64,000 nt of DNA from Siphonodentalium dalli (lineage: Eukaryota > Mollusca > Scaphopoda > Gadilida > Siphonodentaliidae), in the NCBI GenBank assembly GCA_032622095.1, contig CP136064.1:260749863-260813862 (forward strand), in the 5' to 3' direction. Position 1 is the stretch's first letter; every line of letters starts with the position of its first letter. Below are positions 34,175 through 46,331 of this stretch, in pieces. The notes under the pieces are model-generated. The model had not been told where the DNA came from. It saw only the letters and a list, made by a program, of their open reading frames with translations, and made no database searches. The translations under genes were made by a program, and so were the position numbers.

Positions 34175-35135
34175 TGGAACAAGAGCTACGCTGGGCGTGC
34201 AATATACGCCCTCTCTTGGGTCGGCTGAAACTGGTAAAAAAAAGGGCATAACTCTGGTAAAAATTGGCGGACGGAACTCAAATTTGAACTTGACCTGTGT
34301 TTTGGTGGGAGAAAGTAATATACCAAATTATCATTGAATCCGATAAGCTCTAGTAAAGTTATCATCCGGACAACAAATTTCAGGGATTTTCTAAGTCAAA
34401 TTACGTCAAATAAGGGGCATAACTCCGGTGAAAATTGGCGGACGGAACCCAAATTCGAACTTGAGCTGTCTTTTCTCCTAATAAACCCACATACCAAATT
34501 TGATTGAAATCGGTTCACTCTAACTAAAGTTATCATCCGGACAACAAATTTCAGGGATTTTCTAAGTCAAATTACGTCAAAAAAGGGGCCATAACTCTCG
34601 CAAAAATTATCGGATTAAAACGAAATTCGGACTTGAGCTGTATTTCGATATATGTAATCCACAAAAAAACGGGTTTTGCGTATAAACATTCCAAAATTGA
34701 GTTATCATCCGGAAACCAAAAAACATAAGAAAAACTGAATTTTCTGAGTCGAAAAAGGGGCATAACTCTGCCAAAAATGGTCGGACAGAACCCAAGTTCG
34801 AACTTGACCTGTGTTTTGGTGGGAGAAAGTAATATACCAAATTTGGATTCATTCCGATAAACTATACTAAAGTTATCATCCGGACAACAAATTTCAAGGA
34901 TTTTCAAAAAAGTCAAAGTCAAAAAACGTTAAATAAGGGGCATAACTCCGGTGAAAATTGGCAGGCGGAACCCAAATTCGAACTTGAACTTACTTTTCGG
35001 CTAATAAACCCACATACCAAATTTTACTAATTTTGGATCACTCTAACTAAAGTTATCATCCGGACAACAGGTTAACGGACGGACGCCCGGACGGACAGAC
35101 CAATACTATAATACGGCCTTTTTTTCAAAAGGGCG
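34175..35135. repeat. Family E mollusc-type repeat block
   Basis: About four units of 180-190 bp, each with 'ggggcataactccggtgaaa', 'ggcggacggaacccaaattc', 'cgaacttgacctgtgttttg' and 'agttatcatccggacaacaa'. It starts 'gtgcaatatacgccctctc', ends 'ggacggacgcccggacggac' and 'caaaagggcgtataaa', so the outer ends are inverted. Confidence 0.7.
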
Positions 35136-35228
35136 TATAAAAAGTGAACATCATTGTCAACTCTTTTTAAAGGAAACCAACAACCCATGGCTGAGATATA
35201 TGCTTGGATAGAGGCACGTACGCATACA

Positions 35229-35441
35229 CAGTAATGCTCTAATTAATCGACTCCTTAAACACAGCAGAATTATGGGTAACTTTTCAGGATTTAGTCGGAA
35301 ATATGGCTTGTTGCCATTCATCGGAAAGCTCTCCCCGAGAGCTTTCCGATGAATGGCAACAAGCTATATTTCCGACTAAATCCTGAAAAGTTACCCATAA
35401 TTCTGCTGTGTTTAAGGAGTCGATTAATTAGAGCATTACTG
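35229..35441. mobile_element. Family A, full length (213 bp)
   Basis: Three paired variants: GCTCTAATTAAT / ATTAATTAGAGC, and TTAAACAC / GTGTTTAA where other copies have TTAACCAC / GTGGTTAA. Confidence 0.85.
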
Positions 35442-35444
35442 TAT

Positions 35445-35900
35445 AAGCATGTAAATCCAGTGTACCCACAATCTTTAAGTGGGGTATGACAAAAATATTT
35501 TCAAAATATAAAGGACACATTTCCCTGCTGACCTTGTGAGCTACATGTGTATGTGGGTGCATGATTATTAATTGGCCAAGTAATGGTATCTATCTGACAT
35601 ATCCGACATGATATTGTGAGCGGTGCCTTAATATTGTTCATGTTACAGGCGTCAGCCGTCAATAGTTAGAGGTCCAGAATCAATATAGAGGAGCCCCTCA
35701 ATTAGTCGACAGCCCGTCAATTTGTGCTATTAGCAGATTCACAGCATGTGTATCCGTGGCTGCCGATAATAAGCTCGTCAAACAGAGTATGATGCCGCTG
35801 GCCATACCACGCATGCGGTTATGTGCCCTTTAAATTTTAGCAGCATTGTGGACAGAGACTTATACTAGTAAAAACCTTCGATAAATAATCTTTCTGAAGT
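35445..35900. other. No gene seen
   Basis: Unique sequence. Confidence 0.4.
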
Positions 35901-35904
35901 TTAA

Positions 35905-36345
35905 CACGTTGAGTGCCGGCTACGAGTTATTCTCATACTACAATATATTCCAGGGTGCCACTACGAGTTATCTCGTACATTATATGGGGTCTAGATATTC
36001 TGCTGTAGAAATTTAAGAAATTGAGTTCCCCACGTAATAATGATTTCAACCATCTTTGGAAGCTCAAATATATGTGTGATGTGAGTGGTGCCACTGCATC
36101 TGTGTAATAAAGGAACCTAATTTGGGCTGAAAGTATGGTTATACTGACGAATTGGCCCCTAACTCAATTGTGCTGTCTGAATTGGCATTTTATGATCAGA
36201 TCCACAAAAGCCCCTAACATTCTGCACTCCAGAATAATGAGTTATAGTTCGAGTATTTGAATAGTATTTTGAAGTAGCATGATCACACATGTAAGATTGT
36301 ATATTTCAAAATTTAGGTACGAGATAAATCGTAGTCGGCACCCAG
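35905..36345. mobile_element. Family M inverted-repeat element, possibly TTAA type
   Basis: TTAA (35901-35904) then CACGTTGAGTGCCGGCTACG. The inverted counterpart is CGTAGTCGGCACCC near 36329-36342. 'acgagttatctcgtac' occurs inside the left part. The far right TTAA is not visible. Confidence 0.45.
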
Positions 36346-36451
36346 CACCACCCATCTAAACCTGGAGTGTGGGACTATGACTATGACTATGATTATTTAT
36401 TCATAACTCAATATAACATATATTTTTACACAATTAATTTATACAGACAAT

Positions 36452-36502
36452 GAGTTATTGGGGATGGCATAACCTGTAAAGGCTGTCTTCCTGCCATCCC
36501 CA
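36452..36502. repeat. Small hairpin
   Basis: GGGGATGGCA (about 36461) pairs with TGCCATCCCC (about 36492), loop about 21 bases. Confidence 0.6.
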
Positions 36503-36672
36503 AAACCGGAGGATACAATATTTCATGGCAGTGACGAGTTATGTTGTTGCCAGAACAAGCGAATGGTACTCCAAAAGGTCAAATGAGCACATGTTTATTA
36601 TTTGCAATATCGAACATGATCATCTGATGAAGTACTCATGAGAAAAACGTTGTAAAGTGTGGATACGAGATA

Positions 36673-36827
36673 AAATTTAATCGGAAATATGGCTTGTTGC
36701 CATTCATCAGAAAGCTCTCCCCGAGAGCTTTCTGATGAATGGCAATAAGCCATATTTCCGACTAAATCCTGAAAAGTTACCCATAATTCTGCTGTGGTTA
36801 AGAAGTCGATTACTTAGGGCATTACTG
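36673..36827. mobile_element. Family A, left outer arm missing
   Basis: Starts at AATTTAATCGGAAATATGG. Apex and right arm are complete to ATTACTG, then TA. Confidence 0.75.
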
Positions 36828-36874
36828 TAGATAGCATTTTCCTTGGTCTGAGTTGATTTTATATTCAAGTGCAT

Positions 36875-37025
36875 GTAATCGACTCCTTAACCACAGCAGA
36901 ATTATGGGTAACTTTTCAGTGAGAGCCTTCCGATGAATGGCAACAAGCCATATTTCCGACTAAATCCTGAAAAGTTACCCATAATTCTGCTGTGGTTAAG
37001 GAGTCGATTATTTAGGGGATTACTG
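36875..37025. mobile_element. Family A, internally deleted
   Basis: The left terminus is worn (GTAATCGACTCC). After AACTTTTCAG it jumps to TGAGAGCCTTCCGATGAATG and a complete right arm. It directly abuts family H. Confidence 0.75.
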
Positions 37026-37390
37026 TAATTGACCCAGTAACTGGGGTTATTATGTGTTTATAACTGTAGTCAAACAATAACTGCACCCCAGTTAACGGTT
37101 TTGTGATGACTGTGGCACTGTGATTATATGCGGAAAGAAAATATGGTTATATTCTTATATATCCGATACAATGTGCATGTTGTCTAATTGCTGACTATGA
37201 CATATAAATTTGTTGAAGCCGTAATTGTACTGGAAGTTACCATTTCATACGAGTTAATGATTTCATGCGTTCTCACCTCACAATCCTCTGGGCGTCTTGT
37301 GGTTTTAACCGCGTTTAAATTTTAACCGAAGTGTGGTCTAACTTGGGTGCCACCCTGGCTCGATGTGTCATTTACTTAGAGCAGTACAGT
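37026..37390. mobile_element. Family H element, uninterrupted copy
   Basis: TAATTGACCCAGTAACTGGG...TCATTTACTTAGAGCAGTAC + AGTA. Contains the empty counterpart (CCAGTAAC, 37034-37041) of the family C insertion at 21547. Confidence 0.65.
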
Positions 37391-37527
37391 AGAAATCCCT
37401 TAGCCCCATAAATTTCATCCAAGGTCCCTGATCTATCAACAAGCCACAAACCAGAAAAACCAAAAACAAATAATTCACTGGGTTACCGTGAAACCACCAG
37501 AGAGACAAGATTTTTCTGTCTGTCAGT

Positions 37528-37841
37528 CGATAAATTTTAACAATTTGATTTATCAAGTTATGATTTTATGAATAAATTATACCTACCTCATATGGCTCAG
37601 AATATATCACTTTAACACTTCATCTCAACTCGCATCGTTCCGTTTCCGGTGTGGCTTTTTTTAATTACCCACTTATGTGACGTCACACTGGAATACCTCT
37701 GCCTACTTCAGTTTATAAACTTGGCGTCCGAGAATCCAAGAAAAACTCATCGTAGGGGAGGAGGGTGGGTTCGCCATATGAGGTAGGTATAATTTATTCA
37801 TAAAATCATAACTTGATAAATCAAATTGTTAAATTTTATTT
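37528..37841. mobile_element. Small inverted-repeat element, deleted relative of the 5.5-kb block
   Basis: Arms of about 65 bp: AACAATTTGATTTATCAAGT...TACCTACCTCATATGGC and the reverse complement at 37776-37841. The interior (CATCGTTCCGTTTCCGGTGT, TTAATTACCCACTTATGTGA, CGTCACACTGGAATACC) is the reverse complement of 43185-43290. Confidence 0.7.
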
Positions 37842-37937
37842 CATAAATTAACCTACCTCATATGGCTCAGAATATTTCCTGATTCCAGAGCTCTGTCGTG
37901 CTGTGGTATGATGAGGTTTTCCGCTCTTGAGTTCATA

Positions 37938-38043
37938 TAAGAAATGAACGGCGGTTTCAATGTGCAATGGTCATGGGATTTTGACCGTGAGAATTTTTTA
38001 TTGCGGTCAAAACCCATGACCACGTTGAATCCGCCGTTTATTA
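37938..38043. repeat. Hairpin, about 45-bp arms
   Basis: ATGAACGGCGGTTTCAATGT...GGTCATGGGATTTTGACCG pairs with CGGTCAAAACCCATGACCAC...GAATCCGCCGTTTAT, with an AT loop. Confidence 0.7.
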
Positions 38044-38448
38044 TTTATATTTATATACTTAAGCTCTTTTAAAACACTTCTCCAAATATGTCCGTTATTT
38101 CGTCAAAAACACTTTTTCAAATATCTCCGTTATTTCGTTTATAAAAATAATTTCCTATTTCCATATTTCGCTCTATATTTCGCTGTATTTTCCTATTTCG
38201 ATTTGTCGTGCTATTTCGCTGTATTTTCATAATTCGCTATATTTGACATACTATGGGATATGGGATTATATGATAACCAACATTCTGATAGTCAATCGAA
38301 CATCTCGTACCACCCGTGCTCGCGATTAGATGCCACTAGCAATCCAATCGTGAACCTCGATTACATATTGTTTGCTATCAAATCCTTGACGTATTGGCTG
38401 ACTAGATACTCAAGCAGTCGGTAACGTCCGACAATCCCCGGTGATTTC

Positions 38449-38530
38449 CGGGACCAATGTGTTCATAAACCTATGAACGACATTGGAAGTGACGTCACGT
38501 TACATTCATAGGTTTATGAACGCATTGAAT
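38449..38530. repeat. Hairpin with CRE-like loop
   Basis: AATGTGTTCATAAACCTATG + AACG pairs with CATAGGTTTATGAACGCATT. The loop has TGACGTCA (38491-38498). Confidence 0.7.
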
Positions 38531-39945
38531 AAGGAGGCGTGTCTACCGTAACGCTATGGGGAAATCGGAAGAGATATCAGGTGTATGTAAATATATGTAT
38601 ATGTATCATACAACCCATAGTTATACATATATACTATATATATAATAATTATGTACACAGCATCATTGGCTCACATTTGTTAGAATGCATCAACATTGTT
38701 TGAAACATGTTCAATGTTTGATGCCTCTAATTGCAGAAACAAACAAAAAAGAAATCCATCCATAATACGAACTCACAAGGTTGATAAACATTTTCACAAT
38801 CATAATGTCTACAACACTTCAGTTGTAGCAGATTCAACCTCACGTAATTATAACTTTCTGAATGTATTTTGATGCGACAAATCAGCAGCAAAATATTTGT
38901 TAACGAAACACTTTTGAACAAAGACCACAAAAGGGCCTCAAGAAAGAATAATCATTCTTAATCAGTTACAATCCAACTTGAAATTGTCTGTCTAGCTCTG
39001 TGAGGTTCACGTTATTGTCAGAAAAATATTATTATTCTCCTGATGAACATTACAGATATTCTGTAAATAAATGACGATATATCTGTACACTGTTCAAGTA
39101 ATTGATCATCTAAACTATCTAAGAAAATAGTATACACGTATACATATGGCTCAGTTATAGCTTGGATTACATGGGAAAAAAAATATATATATATATATTT
39201 CCTGTCTTTGACAAGCCATGTCTGATATGCCTTATACACTTTTGTATTTTAGCCAAGATACATGTATCTGATCAATGGATGAAGATAGAAAATCTTCACA
39301 TCAACGCAAAAATGAGAAATCTGTCAGAATGAATTGTTTTTCATGTGACATGTTTCAAATGGGTGTTGTTCAACTTGTTCTAACAATCTCAATAATGTTG
39401 GCAAATTCCTTGCTTGAATTCATAAGCTTTAATTGAATACACCTTTAATCATTTTGAGTATGACTGGCTGTTGCCACATAGGTTTGCCCACTACTGATGA
39501 CAGAGTAGAGGTATATATTTATATATATGTATATGAAGCCTGCTATGGTTTAATAATGGTATAAATAAGAGAGAACATGAGTGCTAAATTTTCATGCCAC
39601 TACAATGGCTGAATTAAGAAGACTTATTCGCACACTATAGCCATGTTGTGTACTAGTACCATGTCTCCTTGTCAGATGCTGCCAATAATATTCTAAATTT
39701 ATTTGGCATGCTTCTTTCTTGCCATTTTTTTGTGAAGAAGTCATGTAATTGGAATGTATACTAGTCTATGTCTATATGTTACCACATATTTATTTTACAT
39801 ATGCATGTGTTTGTATATACATATCTATTCTTGTCAATATCCTGTAAATGTATTTCATATGAGGAATAAAACATATTCAAGAGTTCCAGCTTCGGCCCAA
39901 AACCGTGGCTATTCGGATAAGTTGACATTGAATTATTATTAGTTT

Positions 39946-40160
39946 GCAATTTTTGTCAAAACTTGTAATGCTATGGGAGGAAATGCATAAATATGCAAAC
40001 ATGTTCTCCCAGTCCAAGGTCAGAGCCTCTGCTGGGGGACGATCTTGGTGGCGATCCCAACTGGAGTTTTCATGAGAAGTGTCATGTTGATACACTGGAC
40101 CACTAGGTAGACCACAGTCAGACCGCATTAATATCTTGTGACCCGTTAGTACTGGGCCAA
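39946..40160 (-). pseudogene. Remnant of DIRS-type retrotransposon pol (RNase H and following region)
   Basis: On the minus strand one frame reads GHKILMRSD, like the RNase H strand that precedes the conserved DN in DIRS and Ty3 elements. About 35 residues later comes ALTLDWENMFAY. A +1 shift just after this gives YAFPPIALQVLTKIAN and a stop. DIRS pol proteins end their RNase H/dUTPase-side region with a similar 'W..LyAYAFPP...L..V..KI' signature. The motifs are split over frames, so the copy is dead. No tyrosine recombinase, split direct repeats or other pol parts were found nearby. It lies inside the inverted-repeat-bounded 37.8-43.3 kb block. Confidence 0.55.
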
Positions 40161-40300
40161 TATATATCTGTTTATGTTTTTGTCTTATTTCCAAATTGTT
40201 TACATGCATTTTTGCTTTTCTCCATGACCCAGAGAAAGTAGATTGTTGAAATGTGCACCATAATCTGACTGGCTTGCATATCAATAACACTTTATCATCT

Positions 40301-43174
40301 TAGGGAACAGAGGACAAAATATGCGGCATTTCTCGGTCTTGTCTCGCTGAATGAAGACACCAATCTTTATAGAACTGGCATGAAATGTGTTATGTATGGA
40401 CAATTGAGACTCATTATTTACTACCATTGTTCTAGCAAAAGGGAAAGTAATCAATAGCCTTTATAGAGAATTGTCTCCACGTAAGGTACCATGTATACTG
40501 CCTATTGTGTAAGGTACCATGTATACTGCCTATTGTTTGAATATATCCTGCAATGCCATACTATAGTTAGATTTCAGTTTCACCTTGATGTTATTGAAAA
40601 AGGCATTCTATTAATTCATCAGTTGGAACTGCTATGCATGCCTATTTCTGGCCAAAATTGGGTTGTCAATATAAGCTATTGCTCCATGCAAGTCATCAGG
40701 GAGATTTTTTTAATTTCCAATTCATGATGAAAACATAGATTTGTTTAATGTTTGAATCAAAATATTTATTTCACATGATAACAATTGTGTGCAAGACTGG
40801 TTCACTATAAGCCATCGCCCACGTAAAGACATAGACCTAGACCTCACTTCTTCATGTGTTTTGGAGAAAATGGTACAGCTGATACCGTACTGATAAACTG
40901 GAATTTATCTCTTAACACATGTCTGTCATTCCAAAACTGGCAACTATTACATATTCGAGGTCATGTAGACAATAATTAACTCCCTGAACTATATATAATG
41001 TACAGTATTCAATACGAACGAAGTTATTCGTTGTCTGCGTATATATGTCCAATTATTATTGCAAAACGAAACCGAAAATGGCTATTTTCGTTTTCCCAAA
41101 ATTGGAATGGGAGACGAAACGAAAGTTTCATTCCCGTCGGGGAAACGTCTATTATTGTGCCGCAGTATGCCTATCGATGATTGGCTGTCTACATATAGCT
41201 CATCAGATGAATGACTCTCATATTTCATAATTGCTTTTAAAACGATGTGTTAAAAAGTTGAAATGGGAGACGAAGCTAGCGGCAGCGATATGTTTCGTTA
41301 TACGTTCCTGCTCTTGGACACGATTTACAGTCGGTCATTGACCCTGTCCGCGCATTTATATTGCGCCTTGTAAACAGTTACTGGGGTTGTGTCTTGTAAC
41401 TACACACGTTCTGATAACGTTGTACCGGTACCAATATATTTCATTGTCCTTTGGATGATATCCCTATTGTTTTGTACTAACGGGAATCTGAAATACCGGC
41501 ACTAAGTCTTGCCGAAGTTTTTGTTCAATGCATCTCAGGTTCGATAAGACGTCACCGAGGATTGGTTACGGCTAATGGTAACATTGATATTCGCATAATG
41601 CAGACGTCTGTTAAGGTCAATAATTACTGTCGTCTAACTAAATATATAGCGAAATGCAGCCCCCCCCCCCCCCCCCCCCCCGGGACCAAATTAGTCATGA
41701 CACTGTGTCGATAGAGAAGGTATATTTCTAATGTGAGTTTTCCGTGTATCTTGGTCTATATATAACCCTGCCTCACGATTAAGAGTTTTCGTCATAGATC
41801 CAATACTCTAAGCAAGCAGCGTATAGGTACATGTACATGCTCCGTAGCTAGCTCATATATACTGGTCTATACTACTGTTTAGCAACAAAATACAAATACG
41901 GTTAATACTCTATTTAGACTTTTATACGGCTGTGAATGTAGCCTGTATTTGAACCTTGTGTGTAAGCCATCATAATCAGAGAGGCTGTGAAGTTGAAAAC
42001 GTCATTTCAAAATATAATATAGTTGCCCGATAATCAAAACTGGCCTTCCTCAGCGATGATACACTGAGTGTATATTTTCTTATGTTTCTCTTGGCAAGTA
42101 TAGTTGCTTTGAAGCATGTTATTGGCAATTCATTATCAAGAACATTATCTCAGCTAATAAAGGAATATTTAAGAACTCTTCTGCGTCCTTTGACACAGGA
42201 AAAGACAGCTGGTAAAAATATATAACCAGTTCGCTCAAAACGTAAGTAGCGACTGTCCTCAGTAATGATAAGCCAAGATTAGCTATCTGTATATGTTCGT
42301 AATTCAGTTCAGTTCAGCAATTGTTGTGGAGATTGCATCGGCTCCGAACAGTGATACCTATAGTATTGGAGAAGACCTATAAATAAACAAGTGACGTCAT
42401 GCGCTGAAAGCTGCGCGCCTGATGCTTTTCTATATCAACATAGAAGCACACGTAATTTTAATATCAAATTCTCTCATATTATATTTATGAGGAATATAGA
42501 GATCGATTGTATAGTATCGCTCTTCTTTTCGCTGTGATAGAGCATTCTGATACGAATAGACATTGCAATGTTTCGTTCTTCTCCGGCCTTTTCGTCAGTA
42601 CACGTATATTGTATCAAAATCTCTCTGTCAGAGTTTTCAGGGATACTATTGCATCATAAACGTCTCGCCGAGACTCGCTCTAACGTCGGCTTTTCGCCAC
42701 GAATTTGAGCGTTCTGATTCTACATCAGACACAATTACCTTCCGAGTGTAAACTCGACGAAGTCCTATGTCTTGGCCCAGAGGCACTAACACAGTGGACT
42801 GTCCCATTTCTCTGTTAAGAGATTTCAAGGGAATGATTCTGCTGAACTGTCAGCCCGAGAAAGAGTCCGTGTCTAGTCTATACCGTACTGGCACTAGCAC
42901 TGAGGACTTTCTGTTCCTTTATCTTGATCTTGAATCTTGATCTACGAGGTGCTGGAGCCATTGTAGGCTATACCGCACATCGAAATTTTCCGCCATATTT
43001 TCCCGCGGACAAAGATCTCTTGTCAAATGAGGCCATATTCTGGCCAAAAAACGAGGCATACAAATACTGTATAATCCTCATATAAAGTGTCGTTCACCAA
43101 GCCAGAGGCTTATAATGTGAACAGAGTCCGTCATAATATAGACGAACGATTAGAAACGATGTTGCTTCGAGGAC
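40301..43174. other. No gene seen (inside the 5.5-kb block)
   Basis: Unique AT-rich sequence. A 28-bp direct duplication 'gtaaggtaccatgtatactg' lies at 40479-40534, 21 C at 41661-41681, and TGACGTCA near 42393. Short frames at 42563-42828 show no domain. Confidence 0.4.
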
Positions 43175-43696
43175 GCAAAATTGATAAACTGAAGTAGGCA
43201 GAGGTATTCCGGTGTGACGTCACATAAGTGGGTAATTAAAAAAAGCCACACCGGAAACGGAACGATGCGAGTTGAGATGAAGCGTTATTCTGAGCCATAT
43301 GAGGTAGGTTAATTTATGAAATAAAATTACATTATTAATTAAAATATTTTAACTGCACGAAATGCAAAAAATACAAAGGAATGCAATGAAATGTCAGGAA
43401 TTAGTCAAGTGTATAATGTCACAAAATGGCATGTGCATTAAAAAGTGCATGAGACATATGGAAAACGTCAATCATGTCGATCGGAATCCAATAGCTTAGA
43501 TCAAACCTATAATGAAATATCGACTTCAATAATGTACAGGCAATAATAGGATATAAGCCAGTCTGGGTGGATCCAAGTATTAGAGCTTTAGTCTATTTTC
43601 AACACGGTTTAGGCCAAATAAAACTACTAGTTTGTTTCTGAATTTGTGTTGGAATAATCTAGGTAGGCAGATAAGGAAAAAAAATTATTAGATCAT

Positions 43697-44411
43697 GCAT
43701 TGATCATGCCATGAATATCTACTTTAGCTATACATGCCCATAGAGATCATATTCCACCAGTACAAAACCAGGGAACTTTTTGAAGTTTTGACAGGGAACC
43801 TTATAAAGTTGAGAAAAAAAACACGGGGATTATATTGCTTAGTTATTACCTGTTCCTTAATAATGTACTTCGATGTAGATGAAAATTGCACGATTTAAGT
43901 GACTTTGTGAACAATTTTGCTTTGTGTCGCTTACAATTATTTCATTCCTCCTTGGAAATTATTTCCATGTTTATTGCGATATTGGCTCAAATAAGTCACC
44001 AAAAAGCATGCAATCTCGAGTTTCGACCACCCCTACTGTGAAGTAGATTATTGAGGAACAAATATTAACAAAAAAATATATTCTCTGCCTTGTTTGTTCA
44101 ATGTTATAAAGTTCCGTATCAGAACGGGTTAAAACATCAAAAAGTTACCAGGTTTTGTACTGATGGAATATGACCTCTACAGGCATACAGTAATGCTCTA
44201 AATAATCGACCCCTTAACCACAGCAGAATTATGGGTAACTTTTCAGGATTTAGTCGGAAATATGGCTTGTTGCCATTCATCGGAAAGCTCTCGGCAAGCC
44301 ATATTTCCCGACTAAATCCTGAAAAGTTACCCATAATTCTGCTGTGGTTAAGGGGTCGATTATTTAGATCATTACTGTAGATAGAGTAGATTCATATAAT
44401 GATCTAGATCA
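43697..44411. mobile_element. Family I element interrupted by family A
   Basis: Left end TGATCATGCCATGAAT; right end GATTCATATAATGATC after the insertion. Interior 'agatcatattccaccagtac' and 'gcacgatttaagtgacttt' shared with 1-286 and 60701-61309. Confidence 0.65.
44188..44377. mobile_element. Family A nested in family I
   Basis: TA flanks. The copy is shortened next to the apex (CTCTCGGCAAGCC). Both arms have GACCCC / GGGGTC instead of GACTCC / GGAGTC. Confidence 0.8.
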
Positions 44412-44718
44412 AGCTTTGCATGGTCATGGAATATTTCTAGTCGAAACGAGTGTTTCCTTGATTCCAAATGTATGGCAGAATGAACAGTCACATAGAGTGC
44501 AAACATCTGTATACAACAAAGTCAGGATTTAGTCAAGTGTTCAATGTCACAAAATGGCATGCGCATAAAACAGTGCATGAAACATATGGAAATTAAACGT
44601 CAATAATGTCGATCGGAATCCTTTAGCTTTAATCAAACCTTCAATGAAATATTGACTTCAAGAATGTACAGGCAATAATAGGATAGAAACTAGTCTGGGT
44701 GGATCCAGACAAGAGTAA

Positions 44719-44940
44719 CCCTTTCATGACTGGAGCTTCTTGAAATTTTGTGAAAACCTTGTGCCAATGTATTCTCATATATATGCGAGTCTCCCATAAG
44801 GAGCCTTGCATATATTTGCATATATGCCAGTGCATTCTCTTATATATGCAAGGCTCCCAATGGGAGACTCACATATACAAGAGAATGCACTGGCACATGA
44901 TATTTAATGCTGCATCAGTGCAGCTCCTGTCATGAAAGGG
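44719..44940. mobile_element. Family B2 piggyBac-like MITE (222 bp)
   Basis: Ends CCCTTTCATGACTGGAGC / GCTCCTGTCATGAAAGGG. Left target GTAA, right TTAA. Two hairpins with CTCCCATAAGGAG / CTCCCAATGGGAG loops. Confidence 0.8.
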
Positions 44941-45169
44941 TTAATGTCTATCTTCAAAAGGGTTTAGGCCAAATTAACAACTTGTTTGTTTACTAATGTG
45001 TTGATTCCAATATTCAGAGCATTAGTTTTAACATTGGAGATATTTGTTCCAACTCTCTTGGACTTTTTCAATCATCTGACTGAAAAATCACTCACATGAC
45101 CTTTAGAGGGCCATGTGATGTCAGGAGGCCACTATAGATAGAAGGGAGCTCCAGTCCGCCATCCCTGCA

Positions 45170-45332
45170 TCTATAAATTCACTGTCTGTGAACATCATTC
45201 TGCTTAGGCCTCATCTTCTGGGAAGTATCGATAGTCTCAAATTAACATTGCTTTTATTTTTTTAGTCACTTTTTCCCTTCTGTTCAGTTTCTATATCCCC
45301 CTAATTTTCAGAAAATAAAATGCACAATCATT
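45170..45332. mobile_element. Family C interior fragment
   Basis: AACATCATTCTGCTTAGGCC, CATCTTCTGGGAAGTATCG and the 'ttcccttctgttcagtttct' interior only; both ends are lost. Confidence 0.6.
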
Positions 45333-45668
45333 TATTATGGCTCAGAACATGCACGATTTCATTGGTCTGTGACGTAACAGATCATTTCAAGTCGGAATAC
45401 AATCTCAAACAAAAGCCGATAACAAATACAAACACAACTTCGCCGTCCGTGCTTTTATTTAATTAGTCTGTTTGACTTTTTTTTTGTGGAGTTATCCACC
45501 TTTTTCGAGTTAAAAATTGTTTTCATGCAACATTTTCCAGGCACATGTAGGTAGGCAAATCGGAAACAATTAATTTTTTTGCTTCGGCCTTTTTTACCTT
45601 CAGACAAACGGTATTAATTAAAGATATCAGTGCTACGATAAATCGAATCACATAAAGAAGCTTTCAAC
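45333..45668. other. No gene seen
   Basis: Unique AT-rich sequence. Confidence 0.4.
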
Positions 45669-45670
45669 TA

Positions 45671-45882
45671 CAGTAATGCCCTAGTAATCGACTTCTTAAC
45701 CACAGCAGAATTAAGGGTAACTTTTCAGGATTTGGTCGGAAATATGGCTTGTTGTCATTCATCAGAAAGCTCTCCCCGAGAGCTTTCCGATGAATGGCAA
45801 CAAGCCATATTTCCGACTAAATCCTGAAAAGTTACCCATAATTCTGCTGTGGTTAAGAAGTCGATTACTTAGAGCATTACTG
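45671..45882. mobile_element. Family A, full length (212 bp)
   Basis: TA flanks. Paired GACTTCTTAACC / GGTTAAGAAGTC in both arms (usual form GACTCC / GGAGTC). Confidence 0.85.
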
Positions 45883-46125
45883 TATTCATGCAACAAGGAA
45901 GCATTCTCAAATTGACAAGAGATTAATTAGAAATCTAAACAACTCAGAAATTGATTGTAAAAAAATTGTCTGCGGTCTTTTACAACATTGTTACTAATCA
46001 GTGGGGTGAAGCCATTTGTTTCCGAGTTAATGGCTAATTCTTATCTTACTGGGAAAGGCCAGCATAAGCGAGTCTCTGTTCGAGTCTCTGTTCGTGAATC
46101 TATGTTTTATAAATCTTAACCCAAC

Positions 46126-46222
46126 CTTAACTGAATTATATCTCCCATCGTTAACTGAATTATATCTCCCATCGTTAACTGAATTATATCTCCCATCGTT
46201 AACTGAATTATATCTCCCATTC
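46126..46222 (+). repeat. 24-bp tandem repeat, 4 units
   Basis: Unit TTAACTGAATTATATCTCCC + ATCG. Confidence 0.9.
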
Positions 46223-46235
46223 AGTTCTAAAAGTA

Positions 46236-46331
46236 CAGTAATGCCCTAAATAATCGACTCCTTAACCACAGCAGAATTATGGGTGATTTTTCAGGATTCA
46301 GTCGGAAATATGGCTTGTTGCCATTCATCGG
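46236..46331. mobile_element. Family A, left arm only
   Basis: Left arm to TTGCCATTCATCGG, then replaced by B2 sequence. Confidence 0.75.

Larger units (their letters stand above)
37830..43334. mobile_element. Putative 5.5-kb element bounded by inverted repeats
   Basis: Left TTTCATAAATTAACCTACCT + CATATGGCTCAGAATA (about 37840-37875) matches right TATTCTGAGCCATATGAGGT + AGGTTAATTTATGAAAT (about 43287-43322), inverted. The interior has no long frame, only the DIRS remnant, hairpins and CRE-like palindromes. It could be a non-autonomous element, or two separate end fragments that happen to face each other. No target duplication was confirmed. Confidence 0.45.

Noticed and set aside
34572-34922. 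116-codon minus-strand frame
   Set aside because: Shadow of the family E repeat units.
42563-42828. Overlapping plus and minus frames of about 60 codons
   Set aside because: Neither has a recognisable motif; the donor-like GGAAG|GTAATT on the minus strand has no supporting exon context.
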